Shown piece by piece: positions 13,741 through 25,900 of a stretch of DNA of 64,000 bases (position 1 is the first letter of the stretch; the number at the start of each line of letters is the position of its first letter). The notes beneath the pieces were generated by a model. That model was given only the letters and a program-made list of their open reading frames with translations. It had not been told where the DNA came from and did no database searches. The stretch lies in contig NC_083597.1 of assembly GCF_020882245.1 (NCBI RefSeq), positions 78,160,152 to 78,224,151 of the forward strand. The letters are read 5' to 3'. Both the position numbers and the translations under genes were made by a program. The DNA comes from Rhopalosiphum padi (taxonomy: Eukaryota; Arthropoda; Insecta; Hemiptera; Aphididae).

Positions 13741-16700
13741 TCTAAAAATCTATATCATTTATTTTATTATTTTTTGAATCAGTTAGTACAACAGTTTTTT
13801 TTTTTTTTAATACATTTATTATTATTAAAATTATACCTGCATAATTATAATTTTATTTTTTTGTAAACAAAAATTATGAACACTTGAAAAGGTTGATTTT
13901 CATAAGTGATGTTTACTTAGGTTTTAGTCCTTAAATATGTTTAAATATGTATGGAGCTATTCAAAAGCTAATCAAGTTTACTTAACAGTTTACCATATGT
14001 TTTATTTCCTTTATAATATTTTTATGATCACCGTGTGGCATCATAATTGTATAATATAGTATATATAATTATTGTACATTTTTGTTTATAATTTTTATAT
14101 CTACCTTTATAATATAAGATATAAATTTAATGTTTTTAAGTATTTTATAATTGTTAACAATATCGGTCTTTCTCTTTTGTATCTATAATGTGCACAATTT
14201 TCTCTGTGGTGTGGGCTTCTCTTTGGCACACTAACCAACTTTATATCAACAAATAAAGTATCTAATTTTTGATATATTTTGGAGTTAACAAATTACACCT
14301 CAACTTTTCAATCAACTGCCATTCAATAATATATAATTTAGATTGTAACTTAGTTATATTCAGCATACATCCATCTTAAAATTTGCTTACGGCTGATTAA
14401 GAATATAAACTACGTACAAAAGTCGTAATAATATACATTTAGTATTGCATTAACATCAAAGGCATAATAAAATAATAATGAATAAGTTACATGCCCCTCC
14501 TGGTAGATATATGATTATACTGAAACAAGTAATTCGGCTGCAGTATTTACCATAATATATATTATGTATGTGTGTATATATAATATATATATATTATACT
14601 TCAATCCGTAGCAGATAACATATTGAACCGGTTCAAAAAGTTTTATCATTTATCATTATATTATAGTTTTAACATTTAACCTTATAATATAGTCGGTAAT
14701 ATTTTACAACTTATATTATTTCAAAATAAAAAGAATAATTTTTTTACAGACAAGTATTCATAACTTAAATTCAATTTTTATTTATAGATTGTACCATAAA
14801 ATATTATCTTATTAATATAGATATTTCTTTAATATCTAAAACAAAAAAATATAAAGGTAACCTAACCTACGAATACTTATAGTTTATGATTTAGGGCTGT
14901 GAATCCTAATACATTTTTACAACAATTTAACCATCCAATTGTACCAACTATTTCATTATATCCATTGATTCTTTTTTTTTTTTCATAGCTACTCAATGAA
15001 GAGAAAATCATTAAAGGTCAGTTTTACAATTTTTAAATCTAAATTGAATGATTATGTGCAATTTTTAAAACACTTAAATTCCTCAAAACGTACGAATTTT
15101 TAAGAAAAAATACAATATCATTGTAAAATCTACTTACACTTTTGTCACTTCAATCAATCGCTCTATAAATTTGAAATATATTTCCTCCCATATTATTGAT
15201 CACTATACAAGCAATCATTATCTAACTCATCCAAACCACATTCAATCACAATATCCATTCATATTCTGATATTCAAGACTTCGAGTCATATCGTATTAGG
15301 CTCATTTCACAATGCACAACCTTTTGTGGGTGTGTATACAATATGCGTATATTATATATTATGTACCATGCATGCATCAATCATTCTATGTCGATTTGCG
15401 AGTATTTTAGTAAAAATATTTTTATCTTTTTTCCAACATTCATTTGAATATACGTCAAATCTCGTATTCTGAATCCTTTTCGATATCAATAATATATATT
15501 AACCCACAGCTAATTCCAGTAGTATCAGTGACAATTTAATCTGTGTTAATTCACACTGTTTATACTTTTATAATAAAATTATTCGATTCAATTAGCAATA
15601 TATATATATATATATTAATATATTACAATTTAAATTTACAAACATATTTTTTTTTTTTTAATGACACAACGCTATTGTTAATCAATAATTATCACTATCT
15701 GAGTTTAACCAAAGCTATAGTATGGCATATATACTACAAAAACTTTCCTTTATATTATTATAGGGATATGGCCGTTTTTCATTCAAAATTAAATTTTCAA
15801 CCACTGTTCCAAAAAAAAAAAATACATAGCATCCGAAAGTATGTTGTTTACAAAATCTTTAACTCGTCAATCATATTATATATTGCACAAACAAGGAGAT
15901 TTATTTTATTTTCATGACAACAAATTGTCACAAATAACCCTTCCAACGAGAAAAATGACAAGATAAGTGGTTACATTTTTAGTTCGGTGAATAATTTGTA
16001 TCGGTTAACTTTTTTTCTTGCAGTAAAATGTCATTATACAATAACATGAAATAAAATTATATAATCAATATATCACTTAAGAAGATTAAGGAAAAGTCAT
16101 AAGGAAGGACGTACATTTACAATTTGGTTTGAAATTCTGACCGATCGGTCACCACAACGACCCATCAATCACAATATATGATATACATAATCAAACGAAA
16201 CATGGATCTTCTAGAAAAGCTTTTTGGAAAAACTTCAGAAATATTGCTTAACATTATACCATTTGCGTCGGATAAATATAATCGAATCGTAGTAATTAAT
16301 TAGTGTTAAATTAATAGAATTATTACACGTTTTAGGCAAAAACCCATCCCCCGCATCACTGAAAAACTTCTTGATATATTACCCTTTAAACCTCTGTAAA
16401 AGTTTTCAATGATTCTGAATTAATTACCTATAATATTATACATAATATATTACTTTTATTAAGGCAATGAATCGCATATTATTTAAATATATATACCAAA
16501 AAAAAACATTTAAATATAGGTTATTATAATATATCATATTATATTATGTTATGATAGAAAAAAAATATGGTTAATATGAATGAGTTATGAGTAATGAATA
16601 TTTTTAGCATTTGGGTATCACGATTAAAACGTTTTGAAATTATCAAAACACTGATTCTGACTTTTGGCTTAATTCCAACTTCCAATGTGTGTATTTTGGA

Positions 16701-18167
16701 AAAATATTATGATAAAAAATTGTTTCGTAAACTAATTTCACTGCATCGTGCATTATAATATTATAATATTAAAGTATTAGGATTCAAACTAAACCCATTT
16801 CTTTCCAAAAAAAAAACCATAAAAAATGTTCAAACAAATCAATTTATTTTAACATTTACCACAAAAACTCTAAAACTGTAGAGATACAACTTTTTTTTAA
16901 TTTACTCAACCACATCTCTAAAAAATAACAATTTTACAAACAATTTGAAATAACCAACATTAATTAAAAGTAAATTTATAATTATTTGTTATCAGTATAC
17001 TTTTTTTGTAAATATTAAAATGTTTTCAATTATTTAAAACTATTTAATTATTTAATAAATTCGTAGTCATTTTTAGTCGCCATGTACTTTACTCATTGAC
17101 TGCGATTATTGTGGGTGGATTATTTTCATTACTAATTCATTATTCTCATTTATATAATAGTAAAAAATTATTAATAGATTATTGTTATAAACTTGGATCA
17201 GTATCTACAATAACATATATTAAGTGATTAAACCTACTAATTTATCAAACATGTTACCAGTTGTATTTATTTAGCATATTATTTAAAACAATTTAAAAAT
17301 TGGGATATTTACTATTTTCACCGAAATATCTTGTTTTGAAAAAAATTATAAATTTACTACATTGGTTACAAATTACAGTCCATATTATTATCTCTAGATT
17401 TCGCAGTCTTAAATGATACTTTTAAATGATTTAAATTACTTTTATTTTTCTGAATTTTGTATTTAAATTATTTATTCGTAATACAAATCATAATGCTAAA
17501 TTTATTTATGTATAATATTCCGAATTAATAATATCTATAATTTATAATAAATACTATGATTTAAATGACCTATATTGATACATTAAACAAAAAAATCTAA
17601 AGTTGATTATTATCAACATAATTTATTTAAAAATATATATTCAATTAAAATTACAACGTTTATGTTGATACGTTATACAACGAACTAAACAAACCAACTG
17701 GCAACTACTGACACTTTTAAAGTTTATAATTTAAATATTAAATATGTATAAATAAAATAAGGCTCAATTGAATCGATATTATATAAACAATGTATAGCCG
17801 GCAGGATCGATAAAAATTCCGCAGAACCGATGTACGCCCTTAACCCGTTAAATGTATTCTATTCTAATACCTATCATCTAATCATATTTTATAATACATA
17901 TTATGACTAAAAATGAAATATTGAAATTATAAAGATCTAACCCGGTTTCCATAAAGGTAGCACTAGCACGAGGGCGTTGTATCCTCCAAGAACATTCGGG
18001 GTTACGGCCAAAACGATGACTTTCGTCTCGAATCGATATAAAATAAAACAATAATAAGCGGTAAACTTAGCTTATATAAGTAGGTATGTCAGCGAACCAG
18101 CTCGCAATCCTTTGGGGTTGATGACACATGACAACGTCCCACATTACTGTATGAAATATTATTATTG

Positions 18168-18170
<3 letters not shown>

Positions 18171-18199
<29 letters not shown>
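18171..18199. repeat. (TTA)n microsatellite
   Basis: Run of TAT/TTA triplets of about 29 bp. Confidence 0.9.
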
Positions 18200-18200
<1 letters not shown>

Positions 18201-19466
18201 CTGTACACTAAGGTTTGCGTCTTGCAAGCTGTGATATAGAAATTTGGTTTAATAATTTTATTTTAAATCGTTTAACGAAAGACTAAATATAATACCATAT
18301 ACCAATACTTTTATATCTCACAATAATCATCGTACAAATAAACGATTGTATGCGTCTGGGATAGTTATACACGATGATAGATACATGAAAATTGAGAGCC
18401 ACGAACAAATCTTCAGATTTCTGTGCTCACCGTTGTTTTTAAGGTACCTATATAATTAAACCACTTGTGTAGTTATATTGTTGAACTATAAATTATAATT
18501 GTACTAGTTTAAATGTTCAAACACATGAACGTTGTTACCAATTTACTAGTTTAAATTTGTTTAATTTAAAAATAATTTATTTTTCTATTCGTGTTACTTA
18601 CTTAATTACAATTTTTATAATCAATGTATTTATGAAATAAATATTAAAGAAGACAATTCAATAGGTAAAAATATTGACTAACTAGATTTGGGAGCCAATT
18701 CACGATACACGATTATGGACGGTTCTTATCGTGATGACCTTTGTAAGACTATGATTACGGATGGACACGGTTACTGCAATATAAGAATATGACCCCCAAA
18801 AACGACTCGATTGCAAATAAATGTTGCCAAACTTATAACATTTATTTATACATTTATGAATAATATTTCGATGATACAGAAATTCTAAGCATATTAAATG
18901 TAAGTTAAAAGTATTTTACAGTTAATTTTAGTTAAACACTGTAGTTAGCAGTTATAATACTCGTGTACAGCGCATTAGTTGTTAACTAGGCACTTAAATT
19001 AATATTGTTTAGTGTTGTTTTTAATTATGTTATTGATTTAAACTCAAATAATTAAGTTTCATCTAAACATGGTTAAGAGTTAATTATTATTAACACAAAT
19101 AAATACCTGTTTAGTCGACAGCAGAAAGATGGGTTATATTATATACAAATAATGCTCAATTATCATTATTATTAATATTGTGTAGTCATTACTCATTTGT
19201 TACGTCTGAACGATAATCCGATCATAAAATTGATAATCGATGGGCTCTGTAGACTGCGTCGCACAACTTGACAACGGTTCACTAAATTTCGCCCACAAAC
19301 GTGTCATTTCTTTGGGTACAAAATATCTTTTGTCATATAGTGGAATTCCCCAGTTGTTTTCACTCAATTCAGCTGCTCTCTTGCTCTAGACTTTCATTTT
19401 TATAACAATAAATATATAAATAACATAACCATTACAGGTATCTGAGGTATCTAAAGGACTGTAGTA

Positions 19467-19688
19467 CAGTTTTCCCAATCCGTTTTTCTCTATCAGTTTT
19501 TCCCAAACAATTTTTCCCAAATCTAATATTTCCAATTTAATTTCTCCAATTTCAATATTTACCATAAAAAAAATTCTAATAAAAATTTGTTTTGTATTGG
19601 GAAATATGATCTCGAAAAAAATAAATAACTTTTTCGAAAAATAATATTGAGAAAAAGAACTTTTTGAGAAAAAAAATGTGAAAAACAG
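19467..19688. mobile_element. MITE-like inverted-repeat element
   Basis: The left end CAGTTTTCCCAATCCGTTTT is partly complementary to the right end (reverse complement CTGTTTTTCACATTTTTTTT). The interior repeats TTTTTCCCAA on the left arm and GAGAAAAA on the right, so the whole stretch can fold back imperfectly. Low sequence complexity makes the boundaries and the class uncertain. Confidence 0.35.
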
Positions 19689-21822
19689 ATAAGCAATAGT
19701 GTCTCCCTACCATCTAAAAGTATTAACCTGGCAATGCACTGCAGGTAGACACGCTTTCTGACTTCTCCTCTCCTCCTCTTCCAACTTCCCCCATCGTACC
19801 CATACACAATTATTTTAACAATAAAAGTGTTATATTTTAACATGTACCTAAAGATAATATTTTTTTTTTTTAATAATGTTTTGCATAAGTCGGATAAATG
19901 TCGAACAATTTTATTATTAAATTATTGCAAAACATCGCATGGTCCGGCGCACTAGTCATGGGACTAATCATTATAATCCAGGTCAAAATTGTTCAGGGTA
20001 CCGCCGCATCATTGCTGTCACTTACAATACAATTAAAATATACTTATTTACTAATTAATTTTTATTGAAATTTTCAGCAAATTTTCTAATTCTGTAAATT
20101 ATAAAATGAAAAATAAAGTCATTAAAAAATATCAAAATTATAAAATTCAGTACCTATAATTCGTTTTTACTGTTAAAAAAAAATCAGTCTGTAGAATATT
20201 TATAATTAAGAAGTGTTAATATATCACTTTAGCAAACACAATTTCCAATACAATGTATACAAAAGCTGACAATTATTACGATAGTGAGATTTACAATTTC
20301 AACTAATGTATAAACGCCAAGCAGTAAATCATTTTTAAATCTGTAATCGACACTACTCGGGTAACATAAAATTTATCAAAAAATAGTAAATATAAATATT
20401 CGTTTTTTAATCTAATCGGCTTATTTATTTAAATTGATAACGAGCACAATTGCACAAACACAATTATTAAATGCGTCACTCTAGATTTATACACATCATT
20501 GTAACATATGTATATTCATTAAAATGATATTAGTTGTGTACAATATTATCGTTCCAAAGGTTTGACGATAAAAAACTACCATAAATTAACAATATATATT
20601 AACTAATACGATGATAACTTTTTTAAATATTTAAAATTACTGAACATTGCCTATCTCAAAAATAAACTTTTATACCTAGTTTAATACCTTAAAACAAATA
20701 CTGCTTGGTATTTATCCTTTTTCTGTATTATATAGATCACGTATTCAACTTACTAGACCTACAACCTACACGTATAAGATATCACGAGATAAAGAGAAAT
20801 ATTCATCATAAATTTCTAATTCGGACTTTGAACGATAATTTTTTTATACGCGTGGCTCGATAGCGGGCCGATAAAAAACAAGTAGGTACCTACCATACAA
20901 TCATACATATTATAAATTTTATAAATCACACGTCCAATCAATAGCTAATAAACCTATAATATAATATTATTATCATGCCTAATATATACTATACCAATAG
21001 TATAGCAACAAACAAATTAAATGTAAACAAAAATGTGTTATTATTGTTACTATTTTATTATTTTTTCCTCAGCTTTTATGAATTGATACCATAAAATGCA
21101 GACAATTACACGTCACATCGTGCGGGGGAGAAGTAAAATTTCTTGAAGGATAAATGATCATTTTTTCCACATCATCATGCAAATCGAAACGAGTGTAAGT
21201 ATAAAATGAATATATAAAAGCGCATTGCTCACGAATATCATATAGGTACATTACAGTATATAATAGGTATACTATACGAGTCGACTGGTCACAAAATGTA
21301 TTATCTACCCATGTCCGAACATAACGAAAAATCAAAAAATAATTATTTATAGACTAACGACGTTTTACAAATACACCTCTTACTTAGTTATTGTTTCAAA
21401 ATACTCCTTATACGTGATCTGTTTATTAGTCCTCCTCCCCCATTATACCTGCAGTAAAGTTAAATAAAGTGAAACTTAAAAATGCACATAAACAGTCCGT
21501 GCAAACTTGTATATAGTAATTCAATTGTATTGCGTTTCTCAAGTCATCGGAACATATATCATCGATTTCGCATAAATTGACAAATAAAGAATAAAAAGAG
21601 TCACACACGTTCATTTTTAACAAGTCAGTCGCTCTTGCTAGAAAAATCAAGTGTGATAACACTGATAACTTCACAACTGGATTATTATGAATCACGAGAT
21701 TTGCAAACTTACATAGGGCGCGTATTTGAATTCTTCAGTTCTATTTTGGTAAGATGGATAGCTCTAAACGGATCGTATATGAGATGTTTAAGACTTGGAT
21801 TTTTACAATTTAGAAGTACAGA

Positions 21823-21987
21823 CAGTGGCGTAGTTACAGCAGGGGCAACACAGACAATATTGTCTAGGAGCGTAAAAATGATTGTGGTTTGCAGCACTGT
21901 TTTAATGACAAAGTGTATGATTTCCATTATTTTTAGGGATGAAAAAATATCTCAGTTCGTGTGATTTTATGTGTAGCTACGCCACCG
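21823..21987. mobile_element. Short MITE with GGCGTAG terminal inverted repeats
   Basis: The left end CAGTGGCGTAGTTACA pairs with the right end TGTAGCTACGCCACCG (reverse complement CGGTGGCGTAGCTACA), 14 of 16 positions identical. Length is about 165 bp with no coding capacity. The CAGTGGCGTAG terminus is common among insect DNA-transposon derivatives. No clear target-site duplication was found. ORFs crossing it on both strands are incidental. Confidence 0.6.
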
Positions 21988-22061
21988 GGTGCGGATAACT
22001 TGTAATCATAAAAATATTATACCTACTAATACTTTGCGTGGAAATTATATAGCACTATAAA

Positions 22062-22257
22062 CAGGGATGACCAAATGGCAGCCCATGGACGAACTCTCTC
22101 TGAACAGCCAGATATTCAATTTAAATGTTTTTTTTTTATTTTGCCATTACTTTTACTTTCTTTGGGAAAAAAACGTGTTCATTACATTTTGATGCGCCCC
22201 TTAAAAACTTTCTGAATTACTATAAAGGCTATCAAAAAATTGAATTGGTGATCCCCA
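22062..22257. mobile_element. MITE-like element, hAT-type termini
   Basis: The left terminus CAGGGATGACCAAATGG and the right terminus ATTGGTGATCCCC are imperfect inverted repeats: GGGATGACCAAAT against GGGATCACCAATT, 11 of 13. Flanks ACTATAAA and ACTATTAT could be a decayed 8-bp duplication. It lies about 130 bp before the first recognised exon of the yellow-like gene, in its promoter or first intron. Confidence 0.4.
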
Positions 22258-22384
22258 TACTACTATTATATTTTATACCTTTTGCGGCAACAAGTCGATT
22301 GGCATACATACATATTATATATTGATAAAAATCATCATAGACATTATATATTATGATTATCTCGCGTGTATGACTATGATGTAG

Positions 22385-22915
22385 ATATTACTGGTGGTGA
22401 CCGCAGCAGTGGTGATGACGATATCGCTGCCGTCGTTATTGCCGGTCAACGGGATCGGACTGCCAGTGGCCCGGTTGACGTACATCGTGAGCGGTGCGCA
22501 CCTCGAGTGGTCGAGGCCCGGCGATAGGTCGCGGGCCACCGAGTCGGGCGAGTACGTGGCCCGCAACGTGGCGCCCGCCCGTATGGCGATGAGACACGAC
22601 GGCGTCATCTACCTGGCCATGCCCAGGCTCAAGCGAGGCGTGCCGTTCACGCTCGGCGCCGTCGAGTACGACCCGTGCGTGAGCACCATAGAGCCGCCCG
22701 TGTCGCCGTACCCGTGCGCGGCCGCTCACCGGAATGTCGCCCAGTCCGGCACCGGTACCGGTAACTGGACCGTGGTCAACGTGGTGGACGTGCACCTGGA
22801 CGACGGCGGCGTTCTGTGGGCGCTGGACGTCGGCAAGGTGAACTTGCTCGAGGGCGGCGCGACCGTCGTCGTCCGGCCGCCGATGGTGTTCGCATTCGAC
22901 ACGGACACCGATGAA
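22385..22915 (+). CDS. Yellow-like gene, exon 1 of those found
   Basis: The reading frame is open from just after an in-frame TAG at 22382-22384 to a GAA codon followed by the donor GTGAGT at 22916. The first residues read ILLVVTAAVVMTISLP, a good signal-peptide core, but the only ATG lies inside it (22415). Two models fit. The AG at 22383-22384 may be a splice acceptor with the initiator in an unseen upstream exon. Alternatively, translation starts at 22415, leaving a weaker signal sequence with no basic n-region. The rest encodes the N-terminal propeller blades, through PRLKRGVPFTLG, two conserved Cys, and LWALDVGKVN. Confidence 0.8.
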
Positions 22916-25900
22916 GTGAGTACGCCGTCCACCGTATACACGGCAATACCGTAATGAAATATGAGTGTCCCGCCCCTAATGACACGTGCAGCAGTCACCC
23001 CGTCTCTTTCGATAACGTCGGGTGGGTGTGGAGTGGTCACCCCAAAATGATATAGACAATTATTTATAATATCGTAGATACGAGCGTATATTATGCATTT
23101 AAGATTGAAATATTATTTTTTAAATAAGAACGTTGAAATTTTAGTCGGTGGGAGGGTGTAGATGATTGGTTTTGGCCTATCTGTTGTAAAATAAATTTGA
23201 TCATACCACTAACCTCTACTGCCTGTTTAACAAGACACCATAACTATATAATTAATTATTATAGCTGATTAGACCCAACTGAAACGACTTGATAGGATCA
23301 CGCGCGGGTATTAAAATAATATTATGGAATCAAACATATTATTCAAAGTGATTACCAAAACGCATAAAAGGTTATTGCTTTGAATTCGACTTTCAATGCT
23401 CCAGCCGTGCGGGAACAAAATGTAAAACAACTTATTGGTTGTTATATTTGTATTATGAATTATGATATTACAATACAGCGGTAGACTACAATTATTCTCA
23501 ATAATGCAGTTTAAAAAAAAAAAAACATATCTGTATATTATTATTATTCAATCTCCTATGAAATTGATTCAATATGCAATTTTACTCGATTCCGATTTCC
23601 TCGTATGTGCTTTAAACACAACTTTTGTTACCCGAATTAAACTTTGAGAAATTAAATTTGACTTCAATTTTTTTTATCATTACATTTTTATTACAGTAAT
23701 ATATAAGTTCTAAAATAGAATTTAAAATGTATTAACAGCATACGCATAACTGTAAGTATTTTACAAATAGTTAATCTGTACGATTAATTTTATTTTATAA
23801 AATAAAAAAAACAAATTCGTATGTTTATTTTGTATTACACTACACTAAACACTTACACGGCATCGAGCTTAGATAATACTTAACACACATGTGCATGTAT
23901 TGAATTTTATAGACGTATGGTAGTAACTAGAGATACACTTATTATTATAATATTATTATTAAAAATAGATTTGAACAAAAATAATGTTTAATTGATGGTT
24001 TTATTAGTATTAACTATTAAGTAAAGCAAATAAAGTTAAATGTCTCCGCCAAAATGAGCACACAAATACTTTAAACAACACATTTTAATAAAAAAAAAAT
24101 AGTAAACACATTTAACTAAATAAAAACGATTTCTGAAAAACTCTTCGTTATGTATCTAAAAATAAATAACTAAATGTAAAAACCGTGAACGTGTGAAAAT
24201 GTATTTAAAAAAATCAAAATCAAAATTCCTTGTTCTTGGAATTTCCAATAACACGTTAAACTATGTTACAAATAAAAAAAATAAGAATTTATGTAAACAC
24301 GTCTTAATAATCGATAAAATATTTCTGAACAAACACTATACAGCCAATGGAAATTTAAATTACATTTTTTAAATATTATCAAATAAAATAAAATATCCTA
24401 AAACTATAATATTATAAAAAATTAAAATATAATTTGGTTGAAAAAACTCCTATTCAATAATAATGTATACCTACAACCGATATTATATTTTGAATGGGTC
24501 TATTGAACTGTTACACCATCATGAAATTAATTAATTTAACGATTTTCTTATCATAAAATGAATAATTATAAAAAAATTCATACGTTTTAACATAGGGGAT
24601 AAATATATGTACACATTAACCAATCTCGTTCAGTCGTTTTCAAATTTAATTAATTTTTGAAAAATATAAACGTTTATTCGCTCTTTTTAAACGGCTTTGA
24701 CGTTCAAGTTGATTTCCTATTTTAATTATCGATAACCAAACAAAAACTTTTCGTTCCCTTAACGGTTTGCAGCATCAGACTTTTATCAAATAAAACAATT
24801 AACTAATTAATCGTCACGATTTTATTATCGATGCAAGTGTCACAAACATATTTTGAGCAAAATTCTGTTAAAACTAATTTATAATAATACGTATAAACGT
24901 GTACGCTAAGCATTATACTATAATATTAGTGACATGCAGGACATTTTGAGTTGACATTGAATATTTAAAATATAAACAATAACAAATTAGTGCGTATTTA
25001 AAAACGATTTTGAAATGACATGTTTAGGATTTATCCAAAAGTGGAGCCAATATTAAAAATTCTTTTATGTTTCTAACGTTATGAATAAAAAAGAAGAAAC
25101 AGAATAGCCCGCGCGATATGTTCAGGAATTCAATAAATATTAATATTATAAATCAGAATGAGGTCAATATTAAAAATTCGTTTATGTTTCCAACTCTGGG
25201 AAAAAATTAAACCGAGTGGCCTGAGTTGTTCAGAAATGCAATAAATATTGATATTATATTAAATGATTTATTATAAATCGGTTTATTCTATTGATATTGA
25301 CCGTATAATATTGTACGAATCGTTAATTAAACTATTATTATAAACACCATTTACAAAAAAATAAATTTAATTTCAAGACAATTTGTCAAACAACGTTCAA
25401 TAATTGATGTGTAATATATTATGAAACACATTATGTATTTTCCTTCTCCATGAACACGTTTGTAATTGTAATAAAATATAATTATTATAATCTAATTTGT
25501 TTACTACAAATAACGAATGCAACAAATTTATTGACAGAATGATGTACCTACCTAGATTGCACTATCGTCTATTTTATTAACTACATTCGTTTTGTTTTTA
25601 TTTTATATTACCACTTACCTTGGCTGTAATTTATTACTCATCTAACTATATATATCTTGTGTAATATTATTTTATTTATGCTATCAATGCTTTACTTGGA
25701 CTATTTATTCTCTTCAAATAAATAAACATTAAATAACAAAAAATATACACTTACTCGCAGGGCTTACACCTGAATAAACCAGAACGCATTGTACCTCTAA
25801 AAACCATTAAAAAACTCCAAAACCCGAAACTCAAACAATCCAAATAGTTTTATTTCACAATAGCTGAATTAACCAAAACCTGAATAAATCATACTGGTTA

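Larger units (their letters stand above)
861..22061. other. Gene-poor AT-rich region
   Basis: About 21 kb with no gene that I can support. The short ORFs here are AT-rich, of low complexity (Ile/Tyr/Phe/Asn) and match no family I recognise, except the transposase-like fragment at 7.8-8.1 kb. Content is dispersed repeats, microsatellites and MITE-like elements listed separately. Small patches of more balanced composition occur near 1.03-1.15, 4.73-4.96, 9.54-9.72, 17.8-18.1 and 19.2-19.4 kb. I see no coding signal in them, but they could hold UTR exons or conserved regulatory DNA. A 5' exon of the yellow-like gene may also lie somewhere here. Confidence 0.6.

Noticed and set aside
15543..15917. 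124-codon plus-strand ORF
   Set aside because: Ile/Tyr/Phe-rich translation of AT microsatellite-like DNA with a poly-T run; no motif or homology.
21069..21964. Group of 72-109-codon ORFs on both strands before the yellow-like gene
   Set aside because: No recognisable family; the plus-strand ORF and one reverse-strand ORF cross into the MITE at 21823-21987, and the others have no splice or start support.
22436..23040. Reverse-strand and alternate-frame ORFs over yellow-like exon 1
   Set aside because: Shadows of a GC-rich coding exon; only the plus frame gives the yellow-family motifs. The same applies to the reverse ORFs over 26933-27163.
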